Assembly: GCF_006007885.1 (NCBI RefSeq)
Contig: NZ_VCRO01000001.1
Location: 1,302,001 to 1,366,000, forward strand
Source: Alteribacter natronophilus
GTDB taxonomy: Bacteria > Bacillota > Bacilli > Bacillales > Salisediminibacteriaceae
Length of the DNA stretch: 64,000 nt
Direction: 5' to 3'
Shown one piece after another: positions 56,689 to 64,000 of this stretch. Position 1 is the first letter of the stretch. Each line of letters begins with the position of its first letter. The notes below the pieces were generated by a model. That model had not been told where the DNA came from, did not search any database, and saw only the letters and a program-made list of their open reading frames with translations. The position numbers and the translations under genes are program-made.

Positions 56689-56780
56689 TAATCGTTCCTC
56701 CCTTCTTTTACAGGGCTCCTGCTTTTCTGAATGTAAGCTTTACAAAGCTTGCTGAAGCCTTTTAATAAGGTGGTCGTATC

Positions 56781-57398
56781 CTAAACTTTAAGCATCAGTC
56801 TTAGCGCTTCTTTGATATATCCATCGGTAGTAAGATCCTTTTCCTGAAGCTTAGGCAGTGCCCTCTTGATCTCACGGTCCACATAGCCGAGAGCTTTGAG
56901 CGCTTCCACCGCTTCATCAAGCTCTTTACTGCTGTCTTCCTTCTGATAGGCGGACTCAGGCACCGGATCGCCGTTTTTATCCAGTAGGGATGGCATCCAC
57001 TCAGGCAGTTTTCCTTTCAGATCGAGAATAATCTGACGGGCTGTTTTTTTCCCCACGCCCGGAAACTGGACTAGGAAACGCTCGTCTTCTTCTTCAATTG
57101 CCTGCACAACCCGCTCAGGTGCACCGGATGCCAGAATCGCAAGTGCCCCTTTCGGCCCAATCCCGGATACCTGGAGCAGCTTTTCAAAAAGTCGGCGTTC
57201 ACTCCGGTTATGGAACCCAAATAGTTTGATCGCATCCTCTCTCACGTGCTGGTATGTATAAACAGTCAGTGTTTCCCCCTGCTGCTTTTGAAAACTGAAC
57301 GGATTGGCACAGAAAACGAGGTAGCCAATTCCGTTCACATCAATGACAATATATTCTGTATCGATATCATTTAATTTACCGGTAACAAATTCAATCAC
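56781..57398 (-). CDS. ruvA: Holliday junction DNA-binding protein RuvA
   Basis: A 205-residue protein that tetramerises on four-way junctions and recruits RuvB. Domain I is an OB-fold (about 1-63, opening [20 protein letters not shown]), domain II has two HhH motifs ([20 protein letters not shown] and [19 protein letters not shown]), and domain III (about 150-205) is the RuvB-binding helical bundle ([20 protein letters not shown]). The start is GTG 57398 after GGGGAGAG. Confidence 0.97.
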   Translation of the reverse strand: MIEFVTGKLNDIDTEYIVIDVNGIGYLVFCANPFSFQKQQGETLTVYTYQHVREDAIKLFGFHNRSERRLFEKLLQVSGIGPKGALAILASGAPERVVQAIEEEDERFLVQFPGVGKKTARQIILDLKGKLPEWMPSLLDKNGDPVPESAYQKEDSSKELDEAVEALKALGYVDREIKRALPKLQEKDLTTDGYIKEALRLMLKV

Positions 57399-57485
57399 TG
57401 TATCTCTCCCCTGCTGTTATGCGAACATATATTTCTATCTTAGCATATTCAGCCGGTTTGGGGTATGCCCGCAAAGTGAAACAAA

Positions 57486-57538
57486 GAAAAAAGAGGTCCC
57501 CGGAAAGGCAGTATTAATCAGCCTTTGGAGGGACCCTC
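57486..57538 (-). terminator. Terminator of bofC
   Basis: AGGGTCCC and GGGGACCT plus CCAAAGGC/GCCTTTCC arms form a long stem followed by TCTTTTTTC on the minus strand. Confidence 0.9.
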
Positions 57539-57553
57539 CCATTCGTATTATAA

Positions 57554-58117
57554 TCATAACTCCAGCGCATACTTTTCATAAATCTGAAGGACATCCAGAT
57601 ACTGGTCTCTCGAAAAAACGGGAATTCCTTTTTTTAATTCCGTATGGGCGTGACTTTTGAGTTCTTTTGTATTAATCTGCCAGAAAGACTGAATAACTTC
57701 ATTATCCTCCGGTTTACCGTTATAGATATTCAGCATCCCGTCGGGTGACAGGCCAAAATAACCGTTCAGCTTTAAAAGTGGCGAAATATCATTTACATCC
57801 TGTCTGAAAATCACCTGATCGTAATCATGGTCGATGAGCTGCCATTCATCGTAATAAGACCAGAAATCCTCCATGGACCAGATGACTTCCTCCACGATCT
57901 CTTCGCTCACTTCACCATCGAGGTAAACCCTCTGCAGTACGACATCAACCGTCTGCGGACCGTTAACCTCCCATGCTCCGTTATCCGTTCTCTGTGTTCT
58001 TTCTTCCTCCGCTTCTGCATAAGAAACGCCGGCAGTTACAAACAGCAAAACGATAAGAATGACCGGAAGAATACCCGGTTTTTTTCGTCTTAATAAATAA
58101 ATTGAGGTTGCAGACAT
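57554..58117 (-). CDS. bofC: Bypass-of-forespore protein BofC
   Basis: A 187-residue exported protein. A signal-anchor helix (PGILPVILIVLLFVTAGVSY near residues 13-33) precedes the N-terminal domain (VDVVLQRVYLDGEVSEEIVE) and the C-terminal BofC domain (LKLNGYFGLSPDGMLNIYNG, then QSFWQINTKELKSHAHTELK). In B. subtilis BofC is secreted from the forespore and restrains SpoIVB signalling of pro-sigma-K processing. It lies between yebC and ruvA with its own terminator. Length is normal. Confidence 0.92.
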   Translation of the reverse strand: MSATSIYLLRRKKPGILPVILIVLLFVTAGVSYAEAEEERTQRTDNGAWEVNGPQTVDVVLQRVYLDGEVSEEIVEEVIWSMEDFWSYYDEWQLIDHDYDQVIFRQDVNDISPLLKLNGYFGLSPDGMLNIYNGKPEDNEVIQSFWQINTKELKSHAHTELKKGIPVFSRDQYLDVLQIYEKYALEL

Positions 58118-58243
58118 CTTAATGCCCCCCTGTAAACCAAAATGAGCGCCGGCTGCGGGATGCAGTCAGCTGCCGGACCCCGGTATCGTCCGGTCAAACT
58201 CATTGTTGCCAATTCAGGACAATTTTAACCGCCGATCTGTTCA

Positions 58244-58960
58244 TCAGGATAGATTGTGGTATACCGACTGAATGTCCTCATTCTCCTCCAGCACATCAAT
58301 AAGTTCCAGGACCTCTTCTGACTGGTCCTCAGTGAGATCTGTTTTAATGTCAGGCACCATACCCACTTCCGCATCATCTGTCTTAAATCCCTGATCCGCA
58401 AGAAACTGCCTGACATTCTCAAACTCGCCAGGTGAAGTGAATACTTCAACAGATGCTTCTGTTTCGTGTACGTCTTCGGCGCCTGCTTCTATTGCAGCAA
58501 AAGTGAGCTCCTCAGCCTGTTCGTTTACATCTTCGAAAACGAGAATGCCCATGCGTTTGAACATATAAGCGACACACCCGTTTTCTCCAAGGTTTCCCCC
58601 GTTTTTATTAAATGCCAGTCTGATTTCGGCTGCAGTCCGGTTTCTGTTATCCGTCAGTGCCTCAATGAATACCGCCGTACCATGTGGACCGTAGCCTTCG
58701 TATGTAACTGTTTCGTAGGTAACTCCTTCGAGGTTTCCTGTTGCTTTTTTTATTGTCCGGTCTACATTTTCACTCGGCATGTTCGCTTCTTTCGCTTTTA
58801 TAAGTGCCGCTTTCAGTCTGGCATTCGTTTTCGGGTCCTCTCCCCCTTCCCTGACTGCTGAAAAAATCTCCTTGGAGATGCGTGTAAAAACTTTCCCTTT
58901 TTTTGCGTCCTGTCTCCCTTTCCGGTGTTTAATGTTGGACCACTTGGAATGTCCGGCCAC
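58244..58960 (-). CDS. yrbC: YebC/PmpR family protein (YrbC)
   Basis: A 238-residue three-domain protein of the YebC/TACO1 family, described as transcriptional regulators in some bacteria and as translation factors relieving ribosome stalling in others. It opens MAGHSKWSNIKHRKGRQDAK with GKVFTRISKEIFSAVREGG, then ANMPSENVDRTIKKATGNLE and a C-terminal part FKTDDAEVGMVPDIKTDL. ATG 58960 follows CAGGAGGG. Which activity this member has cannot be told from sequence. Confidence 0.93.
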   Translation of the reverse strand: MAGHSKWSNIKHRKGRQDAKKGKVFTRISKEIFSAVREGGEDPKTNARLKAALIKAKEANMPSENVDRTIKKATGNLEGVTYETVTYEGYGPHGTAVFIEALTDNRNRTAAEIRLAFNKNGGNLGENGCVAYMFKRMGILVFEDVNEQAEELTFAAIEAGAEDVHETEASVEVFTSPGEFENVRQFLADQGFKTDDAEVGMVPDIKTDLTEDQSEEVLELIDVLEENEDIQSVYHNLS

Positions 58961-59023
58961 ATTAATCCCTCCTGTCTTTTTACGTTTACTATAACATACC
59001 GTAATTACAGGACTTCAGGAAAA

Positions 59024-59060
59024 CAGCTGAGGCAGATTACCGGAGTAACCTGCCTCAATC
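59024..59060 (-). terminator. Terminator of the coxA-like gene
   Basis: TGAGGCAG-GTTAC/GTAAT-CTGCCTCA stem, then GCTGTTTTCC on the minus strand. Confidence 0.8.
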
Positions 59061-59075
59061 CATAATATTCAGTGA

Positions 59076-60011
59076 TTAACGGGATCGTGTGAACGGGCGC
59101 TGAACAGCACGTCCAAGGTCCTGGGCCATATCGTTAAAGGTGGCACCGATTTCCTCGAACGGTTCGCCTGCACGCAGACGGCCGTCCATGGCACGAAGCT
59201 GATCAAGGTGTTGACGGTCTGTTGCTACATAAACATCATAATCATCGTTCATCTGATGAATCATCTTTTTGACGTTATGCTCTGTGCGTTTACTGTCACC
59301 GGTTGCTTCAAGACCAACAATAACATCATTGCCGTTCATGATTACACGGCATTCTTCAACACCGTCCATACGCTCAATGCGGTTGGACAGTCGGCGGGCA
59401 CGGTGTCCGTCTTCTCCGTTGTAATAACCGGTATAGTTCTGGCCGGACATTCTGCCTGACTTGTCACGCATGTTGTAGCGCTGCTGGTTATCATACCCCA
59501 TAGGACGGCTTCCCCGTGGATCAAAACGGTTAAGAATACCATTGTCGTCAACCATTCCAGGACGGTTGTCCCCGGTAATTCCACGTCCGGCACCAAATCC
59601 GTTTGTTCCCATTGCACGGTTTTGTCTCTGTGCATTCGGTTCCAGCATGCGGGCACGGTCGCCGAATCCAGTTGTCTTTCTGCGGAATTCAGCTCCTTTG
59701 TGTCCACCGCGGGCACGGGTCTGGTATCCAGTCATCGGATTGCCGTAGTTGGCTCCTCTTGCACCGTACATTTCTGTCTCACGACCACGGTTTTGTCCAT
59801 AACCCTGACCATAGAAACTTCCGGTAGCTCCGGCTCCAGGACGGCGATTCAGGAATCCGGCATCTTCCCGTCCGTAATTATCATAATTACGGGACTGGTT
59901 TGCGAAGAAACCACCCTGAGCGCCTTCCTGGTCGTCCGCTTGACCACCGCACCCTGCAAGACCTGCAGTAAGCATCATAGCAGCTGAAATACCCAATAGC
60001 CATTTTTTCAT
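59076..60011 (-). CDS. coxA: YhcN/YlaJ-family sporulation lipoprotein, CoxA-like
   Basis: A 311-residue lipoprotein: signal peptide with lipobox LAGC (Cys21), then about 150 residues of low-complexity sequence rich in G, N, R, Y and Q (for example GSFYGQGYGQNRGRETEMYG). The C-terminal YhcN/YlaJ domain has RLSNRIERMDGVEECRVIMN, GNDVIVGLEATGD and VYVATDRQHLDQLRAMDGRL. Position between yebC and safA equals that of B. subtilis coxA, a spore cortex protein under sporulation control. The extended linker is longer than the family average, I believe. ATG follows AGGAGGG. Confidence 0.85.
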   Translation of the reverse strand: MKKWLLGISAAMMLTAGLAGCGGQADDQEGAQGGFFANQSRNYDNYGREDAGFLNRRPGAGATGSFYGQGYGQNRGRETEMYGARGANYGNPMTGYQTRARGGHKGAEFRRKTTGFGDRARMLEPNAQRQNRAMGTNGFGAGRGITGDNRPGMVDDNGILNRFDPRGSRPMGYDNQQRYNMRDKSGRMSGQNYTGYYNGEDGHRARRLSNRIERMDGVEECRVIMNGNDVIVGLEATGDSKRTEHNVKKMIHQMNDDYDVYVATDRQHLDQLRAMDGRLRAGEPFEEIGATFNDMAQDLGRAVQRPFTRSR

Positions 60012-60145
60012 TTGTTTTTCCCTCCTTTCACCCTTTAGGATGCGGTTAGGAAGGGAAAATGATGACTGTTACTTAAAGGAAGCTCATCCTTTTTTACGAC
60101 TAAAAACATACCGTCACCGGCAATCAACAGTTCTTTATGTAACCC

Positions 60146-60176
60146 GAAAACCGGATGCACCTTTGCACCCGGTTCC
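60146..60176 (-). terminator. Terminator of safA
   Basis: AACCGGGTGCA/TGCATCCGGTT stem followed by TTCGGG on the minus strand, just after the safA stop. Confidence 0.72.
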
Positions 60177-60184
60177 GGTATTTA

Positions 60185-61801
60185 TCAGTTTTCTTCATTT
60201 TCTCCGTTGGTCTGAGGCGTCTGGTAAGGATAGTACATCGGCCATGCCGGGTGTCCTCCGCGCATCATGCCCTGGCCATAGGAACCAAACCCTGCCGGTG
60301 TATGCATAAACTGCTCCATCTGTCCAGGCTGAAACTGGTGATCGGTAAGGTCTCCATACATGTGAGCCATATCACCCGGCTGATACATGCCTTGCAGCTG
60401 TTCCACGTCAAAATCGTTATCGAAATCATCATCCATCATCAGTTCGTCGTGATTAGTAAGCATACTTTCATCCATCATCATATTCGGCTGCATCTGTGCA
60501 CCCATGACATTAGGCATCATCATGTTCGGATCCATCTGCGCGCCCATCACCTGCGGCATCATCATGTTCGGATCCATCTGTGCTCCCATTACCTGCTGTG
60601 GCATCATCTGGTTCGGCTGCATTTGTGCTCCCATTACCTGCCCATTCATTCCGTAGTACGGCTGCTGACAGGCACAGCCCGGCATAACAGGACTGATTGG
60701 ATAATATCCATGGTGCATCTGCTGACCCATCACCTGCTGCTGAGGCATCATCTGGTTCGGCTGCATCTGCGTACCCATTACCTGCTGCGGCATCATCTGG
60801 TTCGGCTGCATCTGCGCCCCCATTACCTGCTGCGGCATCATCTGATTCGGCTGCATCTGCGTCCCCATTACCTGCTGTGGCATCATCTGGTTCGGCTGCA
60901 TCTGCGCTCCCATTACCTGGTGCGGCATCATCTGATTCGGCTGCATCTGCGCTCCCATTATCTGGTGCGGCATCATCTGGTTCGGCTGCATCTGCGCTCC
61001 CATAACAGCTCCGGCACCAGCACCCATCATCTGGTTTGCCTGAGCACCCATTACCTGGCCACCCATCTGGTTCGGCTGAGCCTGGGCACCCATCATTTGG
61101 TTCGGTTTGGCCTGCTGACCAGCAACCTGTGATTTGGGCTGCTGTTTCGGCATCTGCTGTTTGGGCTGCTGTTTCGGCATTTGCTGTTTGGGTGCGGCTT
61201 TCGGCTGCTGTTTCGGCATCTGCTGCTTTGGTGCAGCTTTCGGCTGCTGCATAGCTTGTGCCGGCATTTTAGGCTGTTGTTTTGGTGCGGCTTTCGGTTC
61301 CTGTTTCGGCTGCTGCTTTGGTGGTGCTTTCGGTTCCTGTTTTGGAGCCGCTTTTGGTTCCTGCTTCGGCTTTGGCATCTTTGGAGGTGCGGCTGCTTTA
61401 GCAGGTTCCTTTTTCGGTTCCTCTTTCTGCTTATAAAAGTTAAAATTAAGTTTCTGCTGGAGTTTAACAGGCGGTTTTGCAGGCTCTTTAACCGGTGCCG
61501 GTGCTGGTTCCTCCACCAGAGGCTGCACCGGTTCCTCTTTTGGCTTTTCCTTAGGCATTTCCTTGGCCACAGGCTGCTCTTTTACCGCGCCTGCTACAGG
61601 CTGCTCTTTTGCTGCTCCCGCCACCGGCTGTTCTTTTTTTGCCTGAACGCCATTTGAAGGTACCTTGATCTTCATTCCCGGCATGATCAGATCAGGATTG
61701 CTCAAATGGCCGTTGGCTTTTTTCAGCTCTTCGAAATTCACTCCGTATTTCTGAGCCAGATTCCAGAGCGTGTCGCCTTTCTGTACAATGTGTATTTTCA
61801 C
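60185..61801 (-). CDS. safA: SafA spore coat morphogenetic protein with a repeat-rich C-terminus
   Basis: About 538 residues. An N-terminal LysM domain (residues 1-48: HIVQKGDTLWNLAQKYGVNF to PGMKIKVP) binds cortex peptidoglycan. A Pro/Lys/Gln-rich linker follows (about 55-235). Then comes a methionine- and glutamine-rich array of about ten 15-residue units of the form VMGAQMQPNQMMPQQ, interrupted by HHGYYPISPVMPGCACQQPY. An acidic segment and a tail (GYGQ/G-rich) end the protein. GTG 61801 follows GGGAGGG. In B. subtilis SafA organises inner coat assembly. Confidence 0.9.
   Translation of the reverse strand: MKIHIVQKGDTLWNLAQKYGVNFEELKKANGHLSNPDLIMPGMKIKVPSNGVQAKKEQPVAGAAKEQPVAGAVKEQPVAKEMPKEKPKEEPVQPLVEEPAPAPVKEPAKPPVKLQQKLNFNFYKQKEEPKKEPAKAAAPPKMPKPKQEPKAAPKQEPKAPPKQQPKQEPKAAPKQQPKMPAQAMQQPKAAPKQQMPKQQPKAAPKQQMPKQQPKQQMPKQQPKSQVAGQQAKPNQMMGAQAQPNQMGGQVMGAQANQMMGAGAGAVMGAQMQPNQMMPHQIMGAQMQPNQMMPHQVMGAQMQPNQMMPQQVMGTQMQPNQMMPQQVMGAQMQPNQMMPQQVMGTQMQPNQMMPQQQVMGQQMHHGYYPISPVMPGCACQQPYYGMNGQVMGAQMQPNQMMPQQVMGAQMDPNMMMPQVMGAQMDPNMMMPNVMGAQMQPNMMMDESMLTNHDELMMDDDFDNDFDVEQLQGMYQPGDMAHMYGDLTDHQFQPGQMEQFMHTPAGFGSYGQGMMRGGHPAWPMYYPYQTPQTNGENEEN
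60455..61110 (-). repeat. In-frame 45-bp repeat array inside safA
   Basis: About ten near-identical 45-bp units encode (V/I)MG(A/T)QMQPNQMMP(Q/H)Q. Units near the 3' end diverge to QMDPNMMMP. A degenerate earlier part reads MGAQAQPNQMGGQ. Confidence 0.88.
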
Positions 61802-62041
61802 TTCCCGGATCCCTCCCAAACATATTCTTTACCATCCTATGCACCCATGGGCGAATGGTCACCGCGGAAAACCGAACAGACCCTTTCATCTGATTTTATG
61901 TTTTGGGGACGGATTGTAGACTATTGTTTAAAACAGGGACGAGTTCAATCTTTATCCACTCCTGCGTCTACAGGAAATAAACAGGATTGCTGCCCGTTCA
62001 CGCAAGGCAGCTCCCCCCTACCCTATAACAGTCCTTTTTTA
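61802..62041. other. Gene-free region upstream of safA
   Basis: No gene is supported. It should contain the sporulation promoter of safA; I could not pick boxes with confidence. Confidence 0.5.
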
Positions 62042-62152
62042 GGCTCTGTTAAAGTTCGTTGTTGATTCTCGCTCACTGCGCTCCCTTTCCGCAGGAGTGT
62101 CGCACGTTCGCTCCCATCAGTTTAAAAATCAACGTTAAGCTTTAACAGAGCT
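62042..62152. mobile_element. Family 2 MITE-like element, second copy
   Basis: It begins GGCTCTGTTAAAGTTCGTTG like the copy at 14771 and ends TTTAACAGAGCT, with one base changed in the right terminal repeat. Length is 111 bp. The flanks (CTTTTTTA, TTTCTTTT) show no exact duplication. No gene inside. Confidence 0.8.
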
Positions 62153-62159
62153 TTTCTTT

Positions 62160-62358
62160 TAAACAAAGGCTGTTTTAGGAAAGATTGTTATTTTTCTACG
62201 CTACAGACCGACGCTTTCCGCGGGCAACACCTCAGCCTCCTCGGGAAAAACACCCTGCGGGGTCTTCGGCTGTTGCTTTCCCCGCCGGAGTCGCGCCCTT
62301 CCGCTCCGAAATTAGTAATACCAATAGCAACAATTTTTACGAAAAGAACGTAAACAAA
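62160..62358. mobile_element. Family 1 MITE-like element with exact 8-bp target duplication
   Basis: The element (62168-62350, 183 bp) is flanked by the exact direct repeat TAAACAAA (62160-62167 and 62351-62358). Its ends, GGCTGTTTTAGGAAAGATTG and, read in reverse, CGTTCTTTTCGTAAAAATTG, match at about two thirds of positions, best in the inner half. The core is the same as in 9826-10226. It has landed beside the pheA terminator. Confidence 0.82.
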
Positions 62359-62387
62359 AAAGCCCCTCCTTATTCGGGAGCGGCTTC
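62356..62387 (-). terminator. Terminator of pheA
   Basis: AAGCCGCTCC/GGAGGGGCTT stem followed by TTTTGTTTA on the minus strand. The 5' arm lies within the last codons of pheA. Confidence 0.8.
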
Positions 62388-63254
62388 GGACCTATGAAGT
62401 AAAAAACATGGATAGCTCCCCAGCACGGAAACACCGCACCCGAGGGCTTCGATTTCTTTTATGGCACCGGGGATCAGGATGTCATCCATCTCCCTGCTGA
62501 TATCGATAATAAACAGATAATTGCCCAGCCCGGTTTTCATCGGGCGTGATTCTATTTTGGTTAAGTTCAGACGTCTCCAGGCAAATGCGGAAAGTACCTG
62601 GTGAAGGGCACCGGAGTGATCTTCCGGAAGTTTGACGACCAGGGTAGTCTTTGCCCCGGTTACTTTAAGTTCTCCCCCTGGTTGCAGGGACATTTTTTCT
62701 ACATCTTCATTTTTACCCAGTGCAACAAACCGTGTATGGTTATTTTCATAATCATTAATATCCGTTCTCACTGTACTCAGCCTGTAAAGACGGGCTGCTC
62801 CTTCATTGGCAATAGCGGCCACTTCAGGATTGGCAGACGCATATTCGGCAGCGGCAGCTGTGGACGGAGCATATTCAATCCGGACGTTCGGGAGATTTTT
62901 TCTGATAAAAAGATGACACTGTGCAATGGCATGGGGATGGGAATAGACTGTTGTCACTTTCTCATGCCAGGTATCAGCTGAATCAGGATGTACAAGCAGA
63001 TGCTGTCTGATCGGGATTGTAAGTTCCTTCAGAATCGGCAGCTTTTCGTGATGGATCAGATAATCGAGCGTCAGATTTACCGATCCTTCAATTGTATTTT
63101 CCAGTGGTACGACTGCTGCGTCCACCTTCATATTTCCCACGCCGTCAATCGTATCCGGAATGGTTTTGTACGCTTCCAGAGCCGCATCCGGATAGAGTGA
63201 GCGTACCGCAGTATGAGTAAATGAGCCTGCAGGCCCGAGGTAACCAGCCTTCAT
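62370..63254 (-). CDS. pheA: Prephenate dehydratase
   Basis: A 294-residue enzyme that converts prephenate to phenylpyruvate in phenylalanine synthesis. The catalytic domain includes AGYLGPAGSFTHTAVRSLY, VPLENTIEGSVNLTLDYLI and the catalytic TRF motif in NNHTRFVALG. The C-terminal ACT domain has SGALHQVLSAFAWRRLNLTK and ESRP, the phenylalanine-sensing elements, so feedback inhibition is expected. ATG 63254 follows AAAGGTGG; the frame to 63338 overlaps pheB. It lies 40 bases after pheB. Confidence 0.96.
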   Translation of the reverse strand: MKAGYLGPAGSFTHTAVRSLYPDAALEAYKTIPDTIDGVGNMKVDAAVVPLENTIEGSVNLTLDYLIHHEKLPILKELTIPIRQHLLVHPDSADTWHEKVTTVYSHPHAIAQCHLFIRKNLPNVRIEYAPSTAAAAEYASANPEVAAIANEGAARLYRLSTVRTDINDYENNHTRFVALGKNEDVEKMSLQPGGELKVTGAKTTLVVKLPEDHSGALHQVLSAFAWRRLNLTKIESRPMKTGLGNYLFIIDISREMDDILIPGAIKEIEALGCGVSVLGSYPCFLLHRSEAAPE

Positions 63255-63294
63255 GATTATAAACGCCACCTTTTTGCTATTCCTCTTGTTTACG

Positions 63295-63744
63295 TTATGT
63301 TCCTGAGCCGATAACTTCCACCCGTTCCACAGGATCAAGTGCTTCCACTTTCTGAACGAGACGGTTAATGTTTGTTGTCATAGCTGCTGTTTCAATCGAT
63401 ATCGTCAGTGTGGCACGCCCCTGTAGGGGAATCGTCTGATTAATTGTAAGCACATTGCCTCCTTCTTCCGCTATGATGGCAAGAAGACGCGACAGTGCTC
63501 CCGACTGATCTTCAAGGTGAATCGACAGGGTAATGATTTTTTCCTTCACCATTGTATGAAAAGGAAATATACCGTCCTTGTATTTATAAAAAGCGCTCCG
63601 GCTCATGTCTACTTCACTTGCCGCTTCGCTTACCTTCTCCACCCGGCCACTCTCAAGAAGCTTCTTAGCTTCCACCGTCTTCAGCATCGCTTCAGGAAGC
63701 ATATCCTCTCTTACCAGATAAAACTGATCGGTTCTGCGCTTCAT
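63295..63744 (-). CDS. pheB: ACT domain protein PheB
   Basis: A 149-residue protein. The N-terminal half has a helix-turn-helix-like stretch ([20 protein letters not shown]); the C-terminal half is an ACT domain ([20 protein letters not shown] onward). The family accompanies pheA in obg-pheB-pheA order; older literature calls it a chorismate mutase, but it lacks an obvious mutase domain, and a phenylalanine-sensing regulatory role is more likely (inference). ATG 63744 follows AGGGCGG. Confidence 0.92.
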   Translation of the reverse strand: MKRRTDQFYLVREDMLPEAMLKTVEAKKLLESGRVEKVSEAASEVDMSRSAFYKYKDGIFPFHTMVKEKIITLSIHLEDQSGALSRLLAIIAEEGGNVLTINQTIPLQGRATLTISIETAAMTTNINRLVQKVEALDPVERVEVIGSGT

Positions 63745-63782
63745 TATATTACACCGCCCTTTGTAATTCCCTGAAATATACA

Positions 63783-63810
63783 GAAAAGGGCCAGCAGCAT
63801 AGCGGCCCTC
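63783..63810 (-). terminator. Terminator of obg
   Basis: AGGGCC-type arms (AGGGCCGC/GCTGGCCCT on the minus strand) followed by TTTCTG, just after the obg stop. Confidence 0.72.
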
Positions 63811-63818
63811 GTCCTGTT

Positions 63819-64000
63819 TTATTCCACAAATTCAAATTCATAACGCATAATCCGCACTGTGTCACCATGCTCGGCTCCGCGCTCCCGAAGTGCCTCATCA
63901 ATACCCATGTGACGCATTTTTCGGGCGAATCGGCGAACCGAATCATCACGGTTGAAGTCCGTCATCTTAAAGGCCATCTCAATATCGGCACCTTCAATAA
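63819..64000 (-). CDS. obg: GTPase Obg, C-terminal part only
   Basis: The last 60 or so residues of Obg, cut by the window edge. The OCT domain is recognisable: [39 protein letters not shown] and [11 protein letters not shown] at the end (stop 63821-63819). Obg is an essential ribosome-associated GTPase tied to the stringent response and, in B. subtilis, to sporulation onset. It is followed by pheB-pheA as in B. subtilis. Confidence 0.93.
   Translation of the reverse strand, partial: IEGADIEMAFKMTDFNRDDSVRRFARKMRHMGIDEALRERGAEHGDTVRIMRYEFEFVE

Noticed and set aside
60697-61005. Repetitive Ala/Ser-rich plus-strand frames opposite safA
   Set aside because: They are antisense reflections of the safA repeats with no start signals.
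62042-62152. 8-bp target duplication around the second family 2 copy
   Set aside because: Flanks CTTTTTTA and TTTCTTTT are both T-rich but not identical.

Overview
The window looks like a chromosomal segment of an endospore-forming member of the Bacillaceae (low-GC Gram-positive). The gene order from the mtnN/greA end to obg closely follows the Bacillus subtilis yrh/yrr/yrv/yrb region. Sporulation genes (spoVB, bofC, coxA, safA, an rsfA-like regulator), two T-box leaders and Gram-positive ribosome-binding sites all fit. Putatively sodium-linked transporters (a GltS-type symporter and an ArsB/NhaD-type carrier) and an acidic YrrS would suit a halophile or alkaliphile, but that part is inference. 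No tRNA, rRNA, CRISPR array or transposase gene was seen.

Layout. 1-5.9 kb: the 3' part of an S9 peptidase, a degenerate HPr, a Nudix CoA pyrophosphatase, a 14-helix MFS pump, YrhC and an unknown membrane protein. 5.9-11.8 kb: mtnN, a GltS-type symporter, yrzA, yrrS, greA and udk. 11.8-20.5 kb: the tRNA 5-hydroxyuridine genes trhP2, trhP1 and trmR, then mltG, yrzB, yrrK, ireB-like yrzL and T-box-controlled alaS. 20.5-28.9 kb: yrrI, three small yrz/yrrD genes, recD2, a TPR protein, mnmA, iscS and cymR. 29-36.9 kb: a YczE-like membrane protein, rarA, an RsfA-like regulator, a tandem repeat array, a 6S RNA candidate, and the T-box(His) hisS-aspS operon. 37-43.4 kb: dtd, relA, apt, recJ and a LapA-domain protein. 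43.5-52.9 kb: a CDF metal exporter, separate secF and secD, comN, a small export protein, spoVB, a DUF421 protein, an ArsB/NhaD-type carrier, yrzE and yajC. 53-64 kb: tgt, queA, yrzS, ruvB, ruvA, bofC, yebC, coxA, safA, pheA, pheB and the 3' end of obg.

Most genes lie on the minus strand and form housekeeping operons: tRNA modification and charging (alaS, hisS-aspS, mnmA with its sulfur donor iscS, tgt-queA, trhP/trmR, dtd), recombination and repair (ruvAB, recJ, recD2, rarA, yrrK), secretion (yajC, secD, secF), stringent response and purine salvage (relA, apt), and spore cortex or coat assembly.

The main non-coding novelties are: (1) an apparent sigma-A promoter for recJ nested inside the intrinsic terminator of the upstream gene; (2) two families of short, non-coding, MITE-like elements with terminal inverted repeats and exact 8-bp flanking duplications, plus a third long palindromic element; (3) a 52-bp tandem array whose every unit carries, on the minus strand, a ribosome-binding site, a seven-codon open frame and a hairpin, close to the 6S RNA candidate.
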